DNA from: DATECU01 sp035286745 | Lineage (GTDB): Bacteria; Acidobacteriota; Vicinamibacteria; Fen-336 | Assembly: GCA_035286745.1 (NCBI GenBank) | Contig: DATECU010000148.1 | Span: 1-16,133, forward strand | DNA length: 16,133 bases | Reading direction: 5' to 3' | Part shown: positions 1 to 4,968 of the stretch, one piece after another | Numbering within the stretch: the stretch's first letter is position 1 | How the letters are laid out: each line of letters starts with the position of its first letter | Program-made: the position numbers and the translations under genes | The notes under the pieces: model-generated | Databases searched by the model: none | What the model was told of the DNA's origin: nothing | The model's input: only the letters and a program-made list of their open reading frames with translations

Positions 1-1
1 G

Positions 2-79
2 GGCCTGTTCGTGAAGGTGCGCGAGCACTGGCGTGAGAACCCGAGGATCCTGGAGGACATGGGGTTGGGGAAGGGATAG
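2..79 (+). CDS. C-terminal end of an unidentified protein (partial)
   Basis: The second frame is open from the left edge and ends at TAG (77-79). It gives 25 residues, beginning GLFVKVREHWRENPRIL and ending MGLGKG, charged and amphipathic like a C-terminal helix. The other two plus-strand frames do not read as protein here. A heptamer repeat starts directly after the stop, as it does after several other genes in this window, which supports this being a true gene end. I do not recognise the family from so short a tail. Confidence 0.5.
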   Translation, partial: GLFVKVREHWRENPRILEDMGLGKG

Positions 80-113
80 CGGCGGTCGGCCAGGGCAGCG
101 GTCAGCGCTCAGC
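80..113 (+). repeat. GGTCAGC-type heptamer repeat after a stop codon
   Basis: Directly after the stop codon at 79 there are imperfect 7-bp units, clearest as CGGTCAG followed by CGCTCAG at 99-112. The same core recurs near 2.9, 13.07 and 14.97 kb. Confidence 0.55.
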
Positions 114-315
114 TACGGCAGCCATGATGAACCCAGTCGAATCGCAGGCTGGAACCCCGGCTGGCGTTCGTGCGCGCTCCTTCGGGGTCTTCGGTCAGCC
201 TATCTCGCCAGGACCTACCAGTTTGCCTGACCTCTGACGGCAACGTGGCCGGCAGTCTGGTTCCTATCACGCCCTGTCGGGCCGGCAACGCCGACGGGCG
301 CCCGAGTTCGGATCC
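114..315. other. Gene-free stretch beyond the cassette array
   Basis: No open frame here reads as a plausible protein on either strand. The only structure I see is a hairpin at 271-299: GCCC-T-GTCGG pairs with CCGAC-GGGC, leaving one unpaired T and a 10-nt loop. This stem with a bulged base resembles the inner part of an attC site, but no convincing outer AAC/GTT boxes flank it. Confidence 0.4.
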
Positions 316-378
316 CCATAACAGGCTTGGGCGGCGGCTCCCGTCCAACTCAGGCCTTCCGCAGCCGGCCTGTTCGAA
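316..378 (-). other. Possible decayed attC site after the PIN cassette
   Basis: On the minus strand TTCGAAC (378-372) and GTTATGG (322-316) could be degenerate outer boxes. Just inside, AACAGGC pairs perfectly with GCCTGTT, and GGCTGCGG pairs with one mismatch against CCGCCGCC. The site lies 50 bp after the PIN stop, where a cassette attC is expected. Unlike the three clear sites it lacks the two obvious extrahelical bases. A shorter alternative hairpin (AGGCC/GGCCT) occupies part of the same sequence. Confidence 0.3.
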
Positions 379-427
379 CCTGGCCCGGGGACGCGGCTCG
401 CCCGCGCCCCGCTTTCCGCGCGCCTCC

Positions 428-880
428 TCAGGCCTGGCCGGGGTCCAGGCACTCAACAGCAAGTATGCGTCGAATCTCGACGGCCTTCCTCAAGATGCCG
501 TTGTCGAGGGTGAGGAAGGCTTCGCACTTCTCCCGCGACGCGTTGATGAGATGATTCGAGTCGAGGCCGACGATGCCGACCTCCTTCAGTTGCTCGCGCA
601 GGCTCATGACGTGGGGCGTCGCAAAGCGAGCAAGGCTGAAACGCGCGATGCCCATGATTGGTACGTGCGTCGGCGCCAGCGGGAAGAAGTGGTCCTTCAA
701 GAGGGCCCGCAGGCGGTCTCGCTTCTCCGCCTTGCCGTCTGGGATCCGATGGATCTCATGCGCGTTGTCCGCCGCCACGACTGCTGACACGGCGCCGCGT
801 TCGACAAGGTCCATGAAGTCAGATCCGCGTTCGTCGTCCACGATCCAGTCGAGGACGTTGCTGTCAAGGCAGCATTTCAC
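428..880 (-). CDS. PIN-domain protein (VapC-like putative RNase), solitary cassette gene
   Basis: This 150-residue protein starts with CCLDSNVLDWIVDD, the first beta-strand and catalytic Asp (D6) of a PIN fold. Further acidic residues sit at expected places: E42 in NAHEIHR, D107 in VGLDSNHLI and D126 in FLTLDNGIL. PIN proteins are Mg2+-dependent ribonucleases and are often the toxin of a VapBC pair; that is family knowledge. The start is GTG at 880, with GAGGGTGG about 7 nt upstream and the attC cassette boundary 32 nt upstream at 912. No antitoxin-like gene adjoins it: its neighbours are a membrane protein upstream and gene-free DNA downstream. At 150 residues it is somewhat longer than a typical VapC of about 130. 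It may be a lone toxin, a toxin silenced elsewhere, or a PIN protein with another role. Confidence 0.75.
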   Translation of the reverse strand: MKCCLDSNVLDWIVDDERGSDFMDLVERGAVSAVVAADNAHEIHRIPDGKAEKRDRLRALLKDHFFPLAPTHVPIMGIARFSLARFATPHVMSLREQLKEVGIVGLDSNHLINASREKCEAFLTLDNGILRKAVEIRRILAVECLDPGQA

Positions 881-911
881 GTGCGGCCACCCTCGCGCCC
901 TTCTGTGGTCC

Positions 912-985
912 GGACAACACCCGGATCACCTGCGAGCGGGCGGTTCCGGGCCCAGCGCCCGCTCGTCAGGTGCATCCGGTTCGAC
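912..985 (-). other. attC recombination site 3
   Basis: Read on the minus strand, the 5' box GTCGAAC is followed by CGGAT, an extra G, CACCTG, an extra A, then CGAGCGGGCG. The 3' arm returns as CGCCCGCTCG, CAGGTG, ATCCG, GGT and GTTGTCC. The arms pair completely except for the two unpaired bases, six nucleotides apart, on the 5' arm. That asymmetry is the hallmark of integron attC sites and sets the orientation to minus. The 3' box GTTGTCC departs from consensus GTTRRRY. The stop codon of the upstream membrane-protein gene lies inside the site. Confidence 0.75.
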
Positions 986-1573
986 GGCGGCTCCCTTCCC
1001 GCGCTCAGTCGCAGCATCGTCCGCGAGCGTACCGGTCAGCTCCTTGCGGACTCGAGCAAGGGCGGTGCCCAGCCGGGCTGGCCCCGCAACAAGGGCCAGC
1101 CCGATCAGCAGCCGTGCAATGCCTGCTGTGACGTTCGCCTTCGCTGCTGCGCTCCAAATGAGCCTCTGCTGGTCCACGTCAGGCCCCAGGATGCTGGAGC
1201 CGACAAAGCGGCTCTGCGTAAACAAGGCGGTGCCGTTGACGACAACAGGGAGTGCTTCGCAGAGGAGGAGCACACCGATCACCGACAAGGCGAGGGCGAC
1301 CAATGGTTCTCCTCGCAGCCGATCAAGGGCCGTGGGCTGCGACTGGTTAGGGAAGATGCGAGCGGCGAACCAGTCGGCGCTGAACCAGACGGGCACTCCG
1401 ATACCCACCGCAACGAGAAGTGGCAGGAGAGTGAAGAAGACGGTCATACCCCGGACTGCCTCGAACTGCGGCTCCCAGTAGTAGGGGAGCCCGGCGACGC
1501 CGATCGCTGCATTTGCGACCAACCACAATCCGAGGAGCCTGAAGGCCAGCAAAGCGACGTCGCGGTTGGTCAC
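926..1573 (-). CDS. Cassette-encoded four-TM membrane protein, unknown function
   Basis: The protein has 215 residues and I do not recognise the family. Four hydrophobic segments are visible at roughly residues 6-28, 42-65, 90-116 and 145-170, so it should be an integral inner-membrane protein. A short loop after segment 2 contains WFSADWFAARIF. The start is GTG at 1573, with a G-rich Shine-Dalgarno stretch (AAGGGGGG) about 9 nt upstream. It lies 34 nt inside the cassette that begins at attC site 1. The last roughly 19 residues, Pro/Arg/Glu-rich, are encoded by the attC arm beginning at 985, so the native tail is set by the recombination site. Single-gene cassettes for small membrane proteins are common in integron arrays (family knowledge); the cellular role is unknown. 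Confidence 0.65.
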   Translation of the reverse strand: MTNRDVALLAFRLLGLWLVANAAIGVAGLPYYWEPQFEAVRGMTVFFTLLPLLVAVGIGVPVWFSADWFAARIFPNQSQPTALDRLRGEPLVALALSVIGVLLLCEALPVVVNGTALFTQSRFVGSSILGPDVDQQRLIWSAAAKANVTAGIARLLIGLALVAGPARLGTALARVRKELTGTLADDAATERGKGAAVEPDAPDERALGPEPPARR

Positions 1574-1606
1574 GCTTCAGCACCCCCCTTTCGCCCCGAA
1601 TCGTCC

Positions 1607-1681
1607 GTCGAACACAGCGTTGACCTGCGACCGGCCCCATCCTTACCGGCGCCGGTCGTCAGGTTCAACGCTTTGTTAGAC
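1607..1681 (-). other. attC recombination site 1
   Basis: On the minus strand the 5' outer box is GTCTAAC, a perfect RYYYAAC, and the 3' outer box is GTTCGAC; they pair at six of seven positions. Inside, AAA faces ACA as an unpaired spacer. GCGTTGAACCTGACGACC on the 5' arm then pairs with a 3' arm whose complement reads GCGTTGACCTGCGACC, leaving two extra A bases on the 5' arm. A loop of about 15 nt closes the hairpin. Length is 75 bp. The BrnA stop codon (1665-1667) lies inside the 5' arm, as is common at cassette gene ends. Confidence 0.85.
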
Positions 1682-1931
1682 CGCCACGCCTGGGAGTTCG
1701 CATCCGGGCCGACCGGCGCGGCTGCGGCATGACGCGGATGATGCTGCGGAGGACCTCGTTGACAGCGGCGCCAGAGGCGAACACCTCGGCAACGTCCGGA
1801 TCTAGGACTACGGGCAGAGAGCCTGGCTGGAACCGGCTCGCGAAGCGGTTGGGACGAGCCTTCGAGTAGTCGAAGCGATACTCCGGCCTCATGTCGTCCT
1901 CTGCGGGAGTCCTCTTAGCGACCTTCTTCAT
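1665..1931 (-). CDS. brnA: BrnA-like antitoxin
   Basis: The 88-residue product has the usual layout of the BrnT partner. A basic N-terminus (MKKVAKRTPAEDD) leads into FDYSKARPNRFA, a motif typical of this antitoxin group, then LDPDVAEVF and AVNEVLRSII as the probable DNA-binding segment, then a very basic tail. I chose the ATG at 1931 because it gives the family's N-terminus; a longer frame upstream only re-reads brnT. It overlaps the end of brnT by 17 nt, so the two are translationally coupled in toxin-first order, as in known brnTA operons. In that family the antitoxin binds and neutralises BrnT and represses the operon promoter. The last few codons and the stop lie within attC site 1. Confidence 0.75.
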   Translation of the reverse strand: MKKVAKRTPAEDDMRPEYRFDYSKARPNRFASRFQPGSLPVVLDPDVAEVFASGAAVNEVLRSIIRVMPQPRRSARMRTPRRGGLTKR

Positions 1932-2205
1932 AATCCTGTCGCTCCGGCCGCGTGGTTGGGCGCGCGCTGATGATGCGGATCCGTTCCCCGCGTTCCGTGA
2001 AACACACCACCAGCAGCCTCCCACCGGCCGAACTACCTATGATCATCTCACGCCGTTCAAGCGCAGAGCTGTCCGGGTCGTCGTGGATCACCGCCAGTGG
2101 ATCGCGGAAGACCGTCTCGGCCTCCGCGAACGTGACCCCGTGCTTCCGTCGATTGGCGGTCGCCTTGCGGGCATCCCACTCGAACTCGGGATCACCGAGG
2201 GCCAC
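1915..2205 (-). CDS. brnT: BrnT family type II toxin (ribonuclease)
   Basis: The product has 96 residues and near-textbook BrnT sequence: FEWDARKATANRRKHGVTF at the N-terminus, EAETVFRDPLAVIHDD after it, then GRLLVVCFTERGERIRIISAR and TRPERQDYEEG at the C-terminus. BrnT is a RelE/ParE-like-fold RNase that inhibits growth by cutting RNA and is neutralised by BrnA (established for the Brucella pair). The start is GTG at 2205. An in-frame TGA 15 nt upstream (2218-2220) rules out a longer version. The gene begins 44 nt after the cassette boundary of attC site 2, so toxin and antitoxin travel as one cassette of about 640 bp (roughly 1607-2249). Confidence 0.88.
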   Translation of the reverse strand: MALGDPEFEWDARKATANRRKHGVTFAEAETVFRDPLAVIHDDPDSSALERREMIIGSSAGGRLLVVCFTERGERIRIISARPTTRPERQDYEEGR

Positions 2206-2248
2206 GGCTGCCGTCCATCACTTCGCTCCTCGATGATGCTGACCGGCG

Positions 2249-2318
2249 GTCGAGCACTGAGATCAGCGGCGAGCCTCCTTCCCGGCAGTGGCTCGTCCGC
2301 TGCATCTCATTGTTGAAC
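2249..2318 (-). other. attC recombination site 2
   Basis: On the minus strand GTTCAAC is followed by AATGAGAT, an extra G, CAGCGG, an extra A and CGAGCC. The 3' arm GGCTCG-CCGCTG-ATCTCA-GT ends in GCTCGAC. The L arms pair perfectly apart from the two bulged bases, six nucleotides apart. CAGCGGAC opposite CCGCTG is typical of many environmental attC sites. The 3' box has C where consensus GTTRRRY has T. It lies between the broken frame ending at 2354 and brnT. Confidence 0.85.
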
Positions 2319-2353
2319 TCAGTCGCTACGCGGCGGAGGCGGCCCCGCTTCCT

Positions 2354-2725
2354 TCATTTGGGCCAGAGCAACCAACGCCGCTGGTTGGCATTGGCCTCGT
2401 CCAGTGTCGCTGCAGTCGTCGTGAGCGCTTCCGCTGTAGCTCGATGTTGCTTGCCCTGAGCAACAAGCCTCGCTCGTTCGGCTTGCACCATCGCGCGGTC
2501 GAAGGTCGCCATGCCTCCACCACCACGAACCCGCTCATAGGGAATCGCCTCTGCTTTCGACTCGGCCTCTTGAGCCAGCACAACCTCGCGGCGAGCGGCT
2601 TCAGCAACTGCGGCGGCACGGGCACCGCACGCCTTCCCAAACGATGTCCAGTGCTCTGCGGCTTCGAACGCCGCGTCATCGATGTGGAAGCTGGCGAGGC
2701 CGCGATAGAAGTCAACAACCTGCCA
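2354..2725 (-). pseudogene. Protein-like reading frame with no clear start (cassette remnant)
   Basis: A minus-strand frame ending at 2354 reads as about 123 protein-like residues: WQVVDFYRGLASFHIDDAAF, then Ala/Glu-rich helical sequence, AIPYERVRGGGGMATFDRAM, and a final helix ending NQRRWLLWPK. I do not recognise it. The frame remains open upstream but has no ATG, GTG or TTG near the expected start, and about 35 nt further on it runs into a dispersed repeat (2760-2799). The only usable starts, GTG at 2581 and an internal ATG, would discard the more ordered N-terminal half. The simplest reading is a gene that lost its 5' end at the repeat. The attC site 36 bp downstream makes it the first preserved cassette of the array. 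Confidence 0.45.
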
Positions 2726-2759
2726 GGGTCGCTCTCTCGTACCTTCACGCGTCGCTGTG

Positions 2760-2799
2760 GCTTCTGTTCGTTCTTCGTGTCCTTTCTGCCTTTGTGGTG
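2760..2799. repeat. CTTCGTGTCC...TTTGTGGTG dispersed repeat, copy A
   Basis: Pyrimidine-rich sequence with the phrases TTCTTCGTGTCC and CTTTGTGGTG. It belongs to the same family as 2853-2890 and 15163-15209, although it lacks the terminal CCGTCCGTT. It sits directly upstream, in minus-strand sense, of the broken frame. Confidence 0.55.
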
Positions 2800-2809
2800 A
2801 ATAGCCGGC

Positions 2810-2829
2810 CGCTACCGAACGCAGAGGAC
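2810..2829. repeat. 20-bp direct repeat of the 3' end of the beta-barrel gene
   Basis: This segment matches 2924-2943 at 19 of 20 bases. The second copy encodes the last residues and TAG of the beta-barrel gene (VLYVR-stop); this copy would read VLCVR-stop. The copies lie 114 bp apart and bracket the repeat elements at 2853-2890 and 2897-2923, suggesting a local duplication. Confidence 0.6.
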
Positions 2830-2852
2830 GTGCTCGGCCCGCCCGCGATCCT

Positions 2853-2890
2853 GCTCTGCGCCTCGCGTCCTCTGTGGTTCCCGTCCGTTG
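2853..2890. repeat. CTCTGTGGT / CCGTCCGTT dispersed repeat, copy B
   Basis: Contains GCCTCGCGTCC, CTCTGTGGTTCC and CCGTCCGTTG. It closely matches 15181-15209, which has TCTGTGGTGT followed by CCGTCCGTTA. It lies 6 bp before the heptamer array at 2897. Confidence 0.65.
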
Positions 2891-2896
2891 GCCCTA

Positions 2897-2931
2897 GCTG
2901 ACCGCTGACCGCTGATCGCCGACCGCTACCG
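2897..2931. repeat. Tandem heptamer array (GCTGACC)
   Basis: Four in-phase 7-bp units, GCTGACC, GCTGACC, GCTGATC and GCCGACC, are followed by a partial fifth. The last unit overlaps the stop codon (2926-2928) of the minus-strand beta-barrel gene. Read on the minus strand, the array therefore starts at the gene end as GGTCAGC units, the same sense as the arrays after other genes. Confidence 0.75.
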
Positions 2932-3558
2932 AACGTAGAGGACCCTAGCCACCACCGTCACCCCCCCCACGTTCGACTCGCCGTAGACCTTGGAGACCCC
3001 TTCCTTGCCGATGGCGCCCGGCACGGTCGAGAACATGGCCTCAACGCCCAGGCGAAGGGTGCCCCGACCCCACTCCATGCCCGCCACCAGGTGGCCTGAG
3101 GGTTTGGTCGCGGTCACCGTCGGCTGCTCGATCTCGGCTACCGTGCTCTCTTCGCGATAGGAGGTCACGCCCAGCCCGAGGCCGGCGTAGGGAACCAAGC
3201 GCTTGCTGGCGGAGAACCGGTAGCCGGCCAAGGCGTAGACGGGGATGGTGCGCACGGTCAGCGGGTGGCCGAGGCGGTAGGCTTCGCTTCCGGCGTCGGC
3301 GGCGAAGGCCCGTTCCCCGTCCTTCTGGAACCGGCGAGCACCGAGCGCGACGTAGAACGAGCGCCCGATGCCGAGTCGGAGCTGGGTGCCGAAAGTGGCC
3401 CCTCCCGCGCTGCCGTCGAAGACGGCCTGGGCCGACTTGCGGGCCAGGGTCAGGTCGAAGTAGCCGCCCTCGACGGAGACGGCCAGGTCGCCCGCCGCGG
3501 CGAGACTACCGGCCAGAAGCAGCGTGCTGGCAAGAACAAAGGTGTTGGCTCTGAGCAT
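2926..3558 (-). CDS. Outer-membrane beta-barrel protein (small OMP)
   Basis: The 210-residue product begins with a clear signal peptide, MLRANTFVLASTLLLAGSLA then AAG, with cleavage likely near residue 22. The rest is alternating short strands: AVSVEGGYFDLTL, TFGTQLRLGIGRSFYVALGA, VYALAGYRFS, VPYAGLGLGV, LVAGMEWGRGTLRLGVEAMF and GGVTVVARVLYV. This is the pattern of eight-to-ten-stranded OmpA/OmpW-like barrels. The start at 3558 follows AGGAGAGG by about 10 nt; longer frames only re-read the protease gene. The protein ends in Arg rather than the usual C-terminal aromatic residue. It is the last gene of a three-gene unit, 29 bp after the S8 protease. Fold and location are likely; the specific function is not known. 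Confidence 0.7.
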   Translation of the reverse strand: MLRANTFVLASTLLLAGSLAAAGDLAVSVEGGYFDLTLARKSAQAVFDGSAGGATFGTQLRLGIGRSFYVALGARRFQKDGERAFAADAGSEAYRLGHPLTVRTIPVYALAGYRFSASKRLVPYAGLGLGVTSYREESTVAEIEQPTVTATKPSGHLVAGMEWGRGTLRLGVEAMFSTVPGAIGKEGVSKVYGESNVGGVTVVARVLYVR

Positions 3559-3587
3559 GCGCTTGGTGCCTCTCCTGATTCTGGGTG

Positions 3588-4958
3588 TTACTTGGACAGA
3601 CCCAATCCACCGAGGGCCACCGCGGGCCGGATCAGGCCGTGGCCGGCGAAGTCGTCGCGCCCGGGTGTCCCCAGATCCTCGGCGGTGGACTCGAGAGCCG
3701 CCTTGATGGCCGCCGGACTGGTGATTCCCTGACGGTACAGGAGGGCCGCCACCGCGGACACATGCGACGCCGCCATGCTGGTTCCGCTGACCCACCAGTA
3801 GCCGAAGTCATCGTAGCGTTGGCGGACGGTCGCCTCCACGGGATCGAAGGTCTGCTGCAGGACACCGTCCGGCTCTCCATCGGGCCTGCCGTCCGGACCG
3901 GTGTCGTCGCGATCGACGTCGCCGCCGGGGGCCATCAAGTCGAGGGCGCTTCCCCAGTTGGAGTAGGAGGCCCGCAGCTTGCGCCCGTCGACGGCCCCCA
4001 CCGCGATCACCTTGTCGAGAGAGGCGGGGAAAGCCACCTTGCCGACCTCCTCGTTGCCGGCGGCCGCCACCACGGTGATGCCGGCCGCCACCGCCCGGTT
4101 GATGGCGTCGGAGAGGGTCCGATCGGACTCCTCCCCGCCCAGGCTCAGGTTGATGACCTTGACCGGCTTCTGTCCACCCTGGGAGAAGTTCACGGCGTAG
4201 TCGACGCCCTCGGCGATGTCGAAGTAGCTGCCGTTGCCCTCGCCGTCCAAAACCTTCACCGGCATCAGGGCGCAGCCAAACGCCAAGCCGGCAGCGCCCA
4301 GGTTGTTGTCGGTGGCCTCGGCGATGGTGGAGGCCACGTGGGTGCCGTGGAAGTGGTCGTCGTTGGCGTGGCTGCCGCCGGTGATCGCGTTGAAGCCGGG
4401 AACGAACACCGTTGCCCCGAAGTCGGGCGCCTTGCGAAAGGGACCGTAGTCCTCGTAGGCGACGCCGGTGTCGAGGACCGCCACCACCACCGAGGTATCG
4501 CCCTTCTGGATGCCCCAGATCCGCTCCGCGTCCAGCATCTTGAGGTTCCATTGCAGGGAGTAGTAGCGGTCGTTAGGAGAGAAGTAGCCCGGACGGCTGG
4601 TGAAGGCCCGGGCCATGCGGTTGGGCTCGGCGTAGGCGACCTCCGCCATGCCGCGGAAGCGGGCCAGGGCGTGGTCGAGCGAGAAGCCTGCGTCCAGGGT
4701 CACCAGGTAGCGGCCGCCGAAGGCGCTGCGCCGGGCGCGCCCGCCTCCCGCCTCATGGATGGCCAAGGGCGGGATCCGATCCTCGACGCCATCTCGGAAC
4801 TGCACGATGACCTGGTCGAGCGCATAACTCAGTGCAGCAGGGTCGTGGTGCCGGATGGCGGCCACCCGCAGAGCGTCGCTGGCGCGCAGGGCAGGGACGG
4901 CAGAGGCAGCGCCCGCCAGCAGGGCCGCGCCGAGGAGCAACCGTCGGTTGAGCGTCAT
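3588..4958 (-). CDS. Secreted subtilisin-like serine protease (S8 family)
   Basis: The 456-residue preproprotein starts with a signal peptide (about residues 1-27, RRLLLGAALLAGAASA). A prodomain of about residues 45-118 (VIVQFRDGV...VAYAEPNRMARA) resembles the N-terminal inhibitor regions of fervidolysin/thermitase-like proteases. The catalytic triad is complete: D163 in VVAVLDTGV, H204 in HFHGTHVAS and S394 in SGTSMAASH. The oxyanion Asn is N302 in AAAGNEE. A Gly/Asp-rich insertion at about 345-365 (GGDVDRDD...DGEPDG), just before LQQTF, looks like a calcium-binding loop. S8 enzymes hydrolyse peptide bonds; this one should act outside the cytoplasm after prodomain removal. It begins 10 bp after the CPBP protease gene and is followed by an outer-membrane protein gene. 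No strong Shine-Dalgarno precedes it, so coupled translation is likely. Confidence 0.92.
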   Translation of the reverse strand: MTLNRRLLLGAALLAGAASAVPALRASDALRVAAIRHHDPAALSYALDQVIVQFRDGVEDRIPPLAIHEAGGGRARRSAFGGRYLVTLDAGFSLDHALARFRGMAEVAYAEPNRMARAFTSRPGYFSPNDRYYSLQWNLKMLDAERIWGIQKGDTSVVVAVLDTGVAYEDYGPFRKAPDFGATVFVPGFNAITGGSHANDDHFHGTHVASTIAEATDNNLGAAGLAFGCALMPVKVLDGEGNGSYFDIAEGVDYAVNFSQGGQKPVKVINLSLGGEESDRTLSDAINRAVAAGITVVAAAGNEEVGKVAFPASLDKVIAVGAVDGRKLRASYSNWGSALDLMAPGGDVDRDDTGPDGRPDGEPDGVLQQTFDPVEATVRQRYDDFGYWWVSGTSMAASHVSAVAALLYRQGITSPAAIKAALESTAEDLGTPGRDDFAGHGLIRPAVALGGLGLSK

Positions 4959-4968
4959 GAAATCGAGT

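Noticed and set aside
360..385. GTTCGAACC resembling a tRNA T-loop
   Set aside because: No acceptor, D or anticodon arms can be drawn around it. It fits better as part of a decayed attC candidate.
109..462. Small open frames on both strands left of the PIN gene
   Set aside because: Arg/Pro/Ser-rich, overlapping one another and the repeat, with no conserved motif and no ribosome binding site.
881..925. Small antitoxin gene between the membrane protein and PIN genes
   Set aside because: Only 45 bp separate the two genes and most of it belongs to the attC site and the PIN ribosome binding site.
3559..3795. Longer start for the beta-barrel gene
   Set aside because: The extra 79 codons re-read the protease gene out of frame. 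A signal peptide and good Shine-Dalgarno fix the start at 3558.
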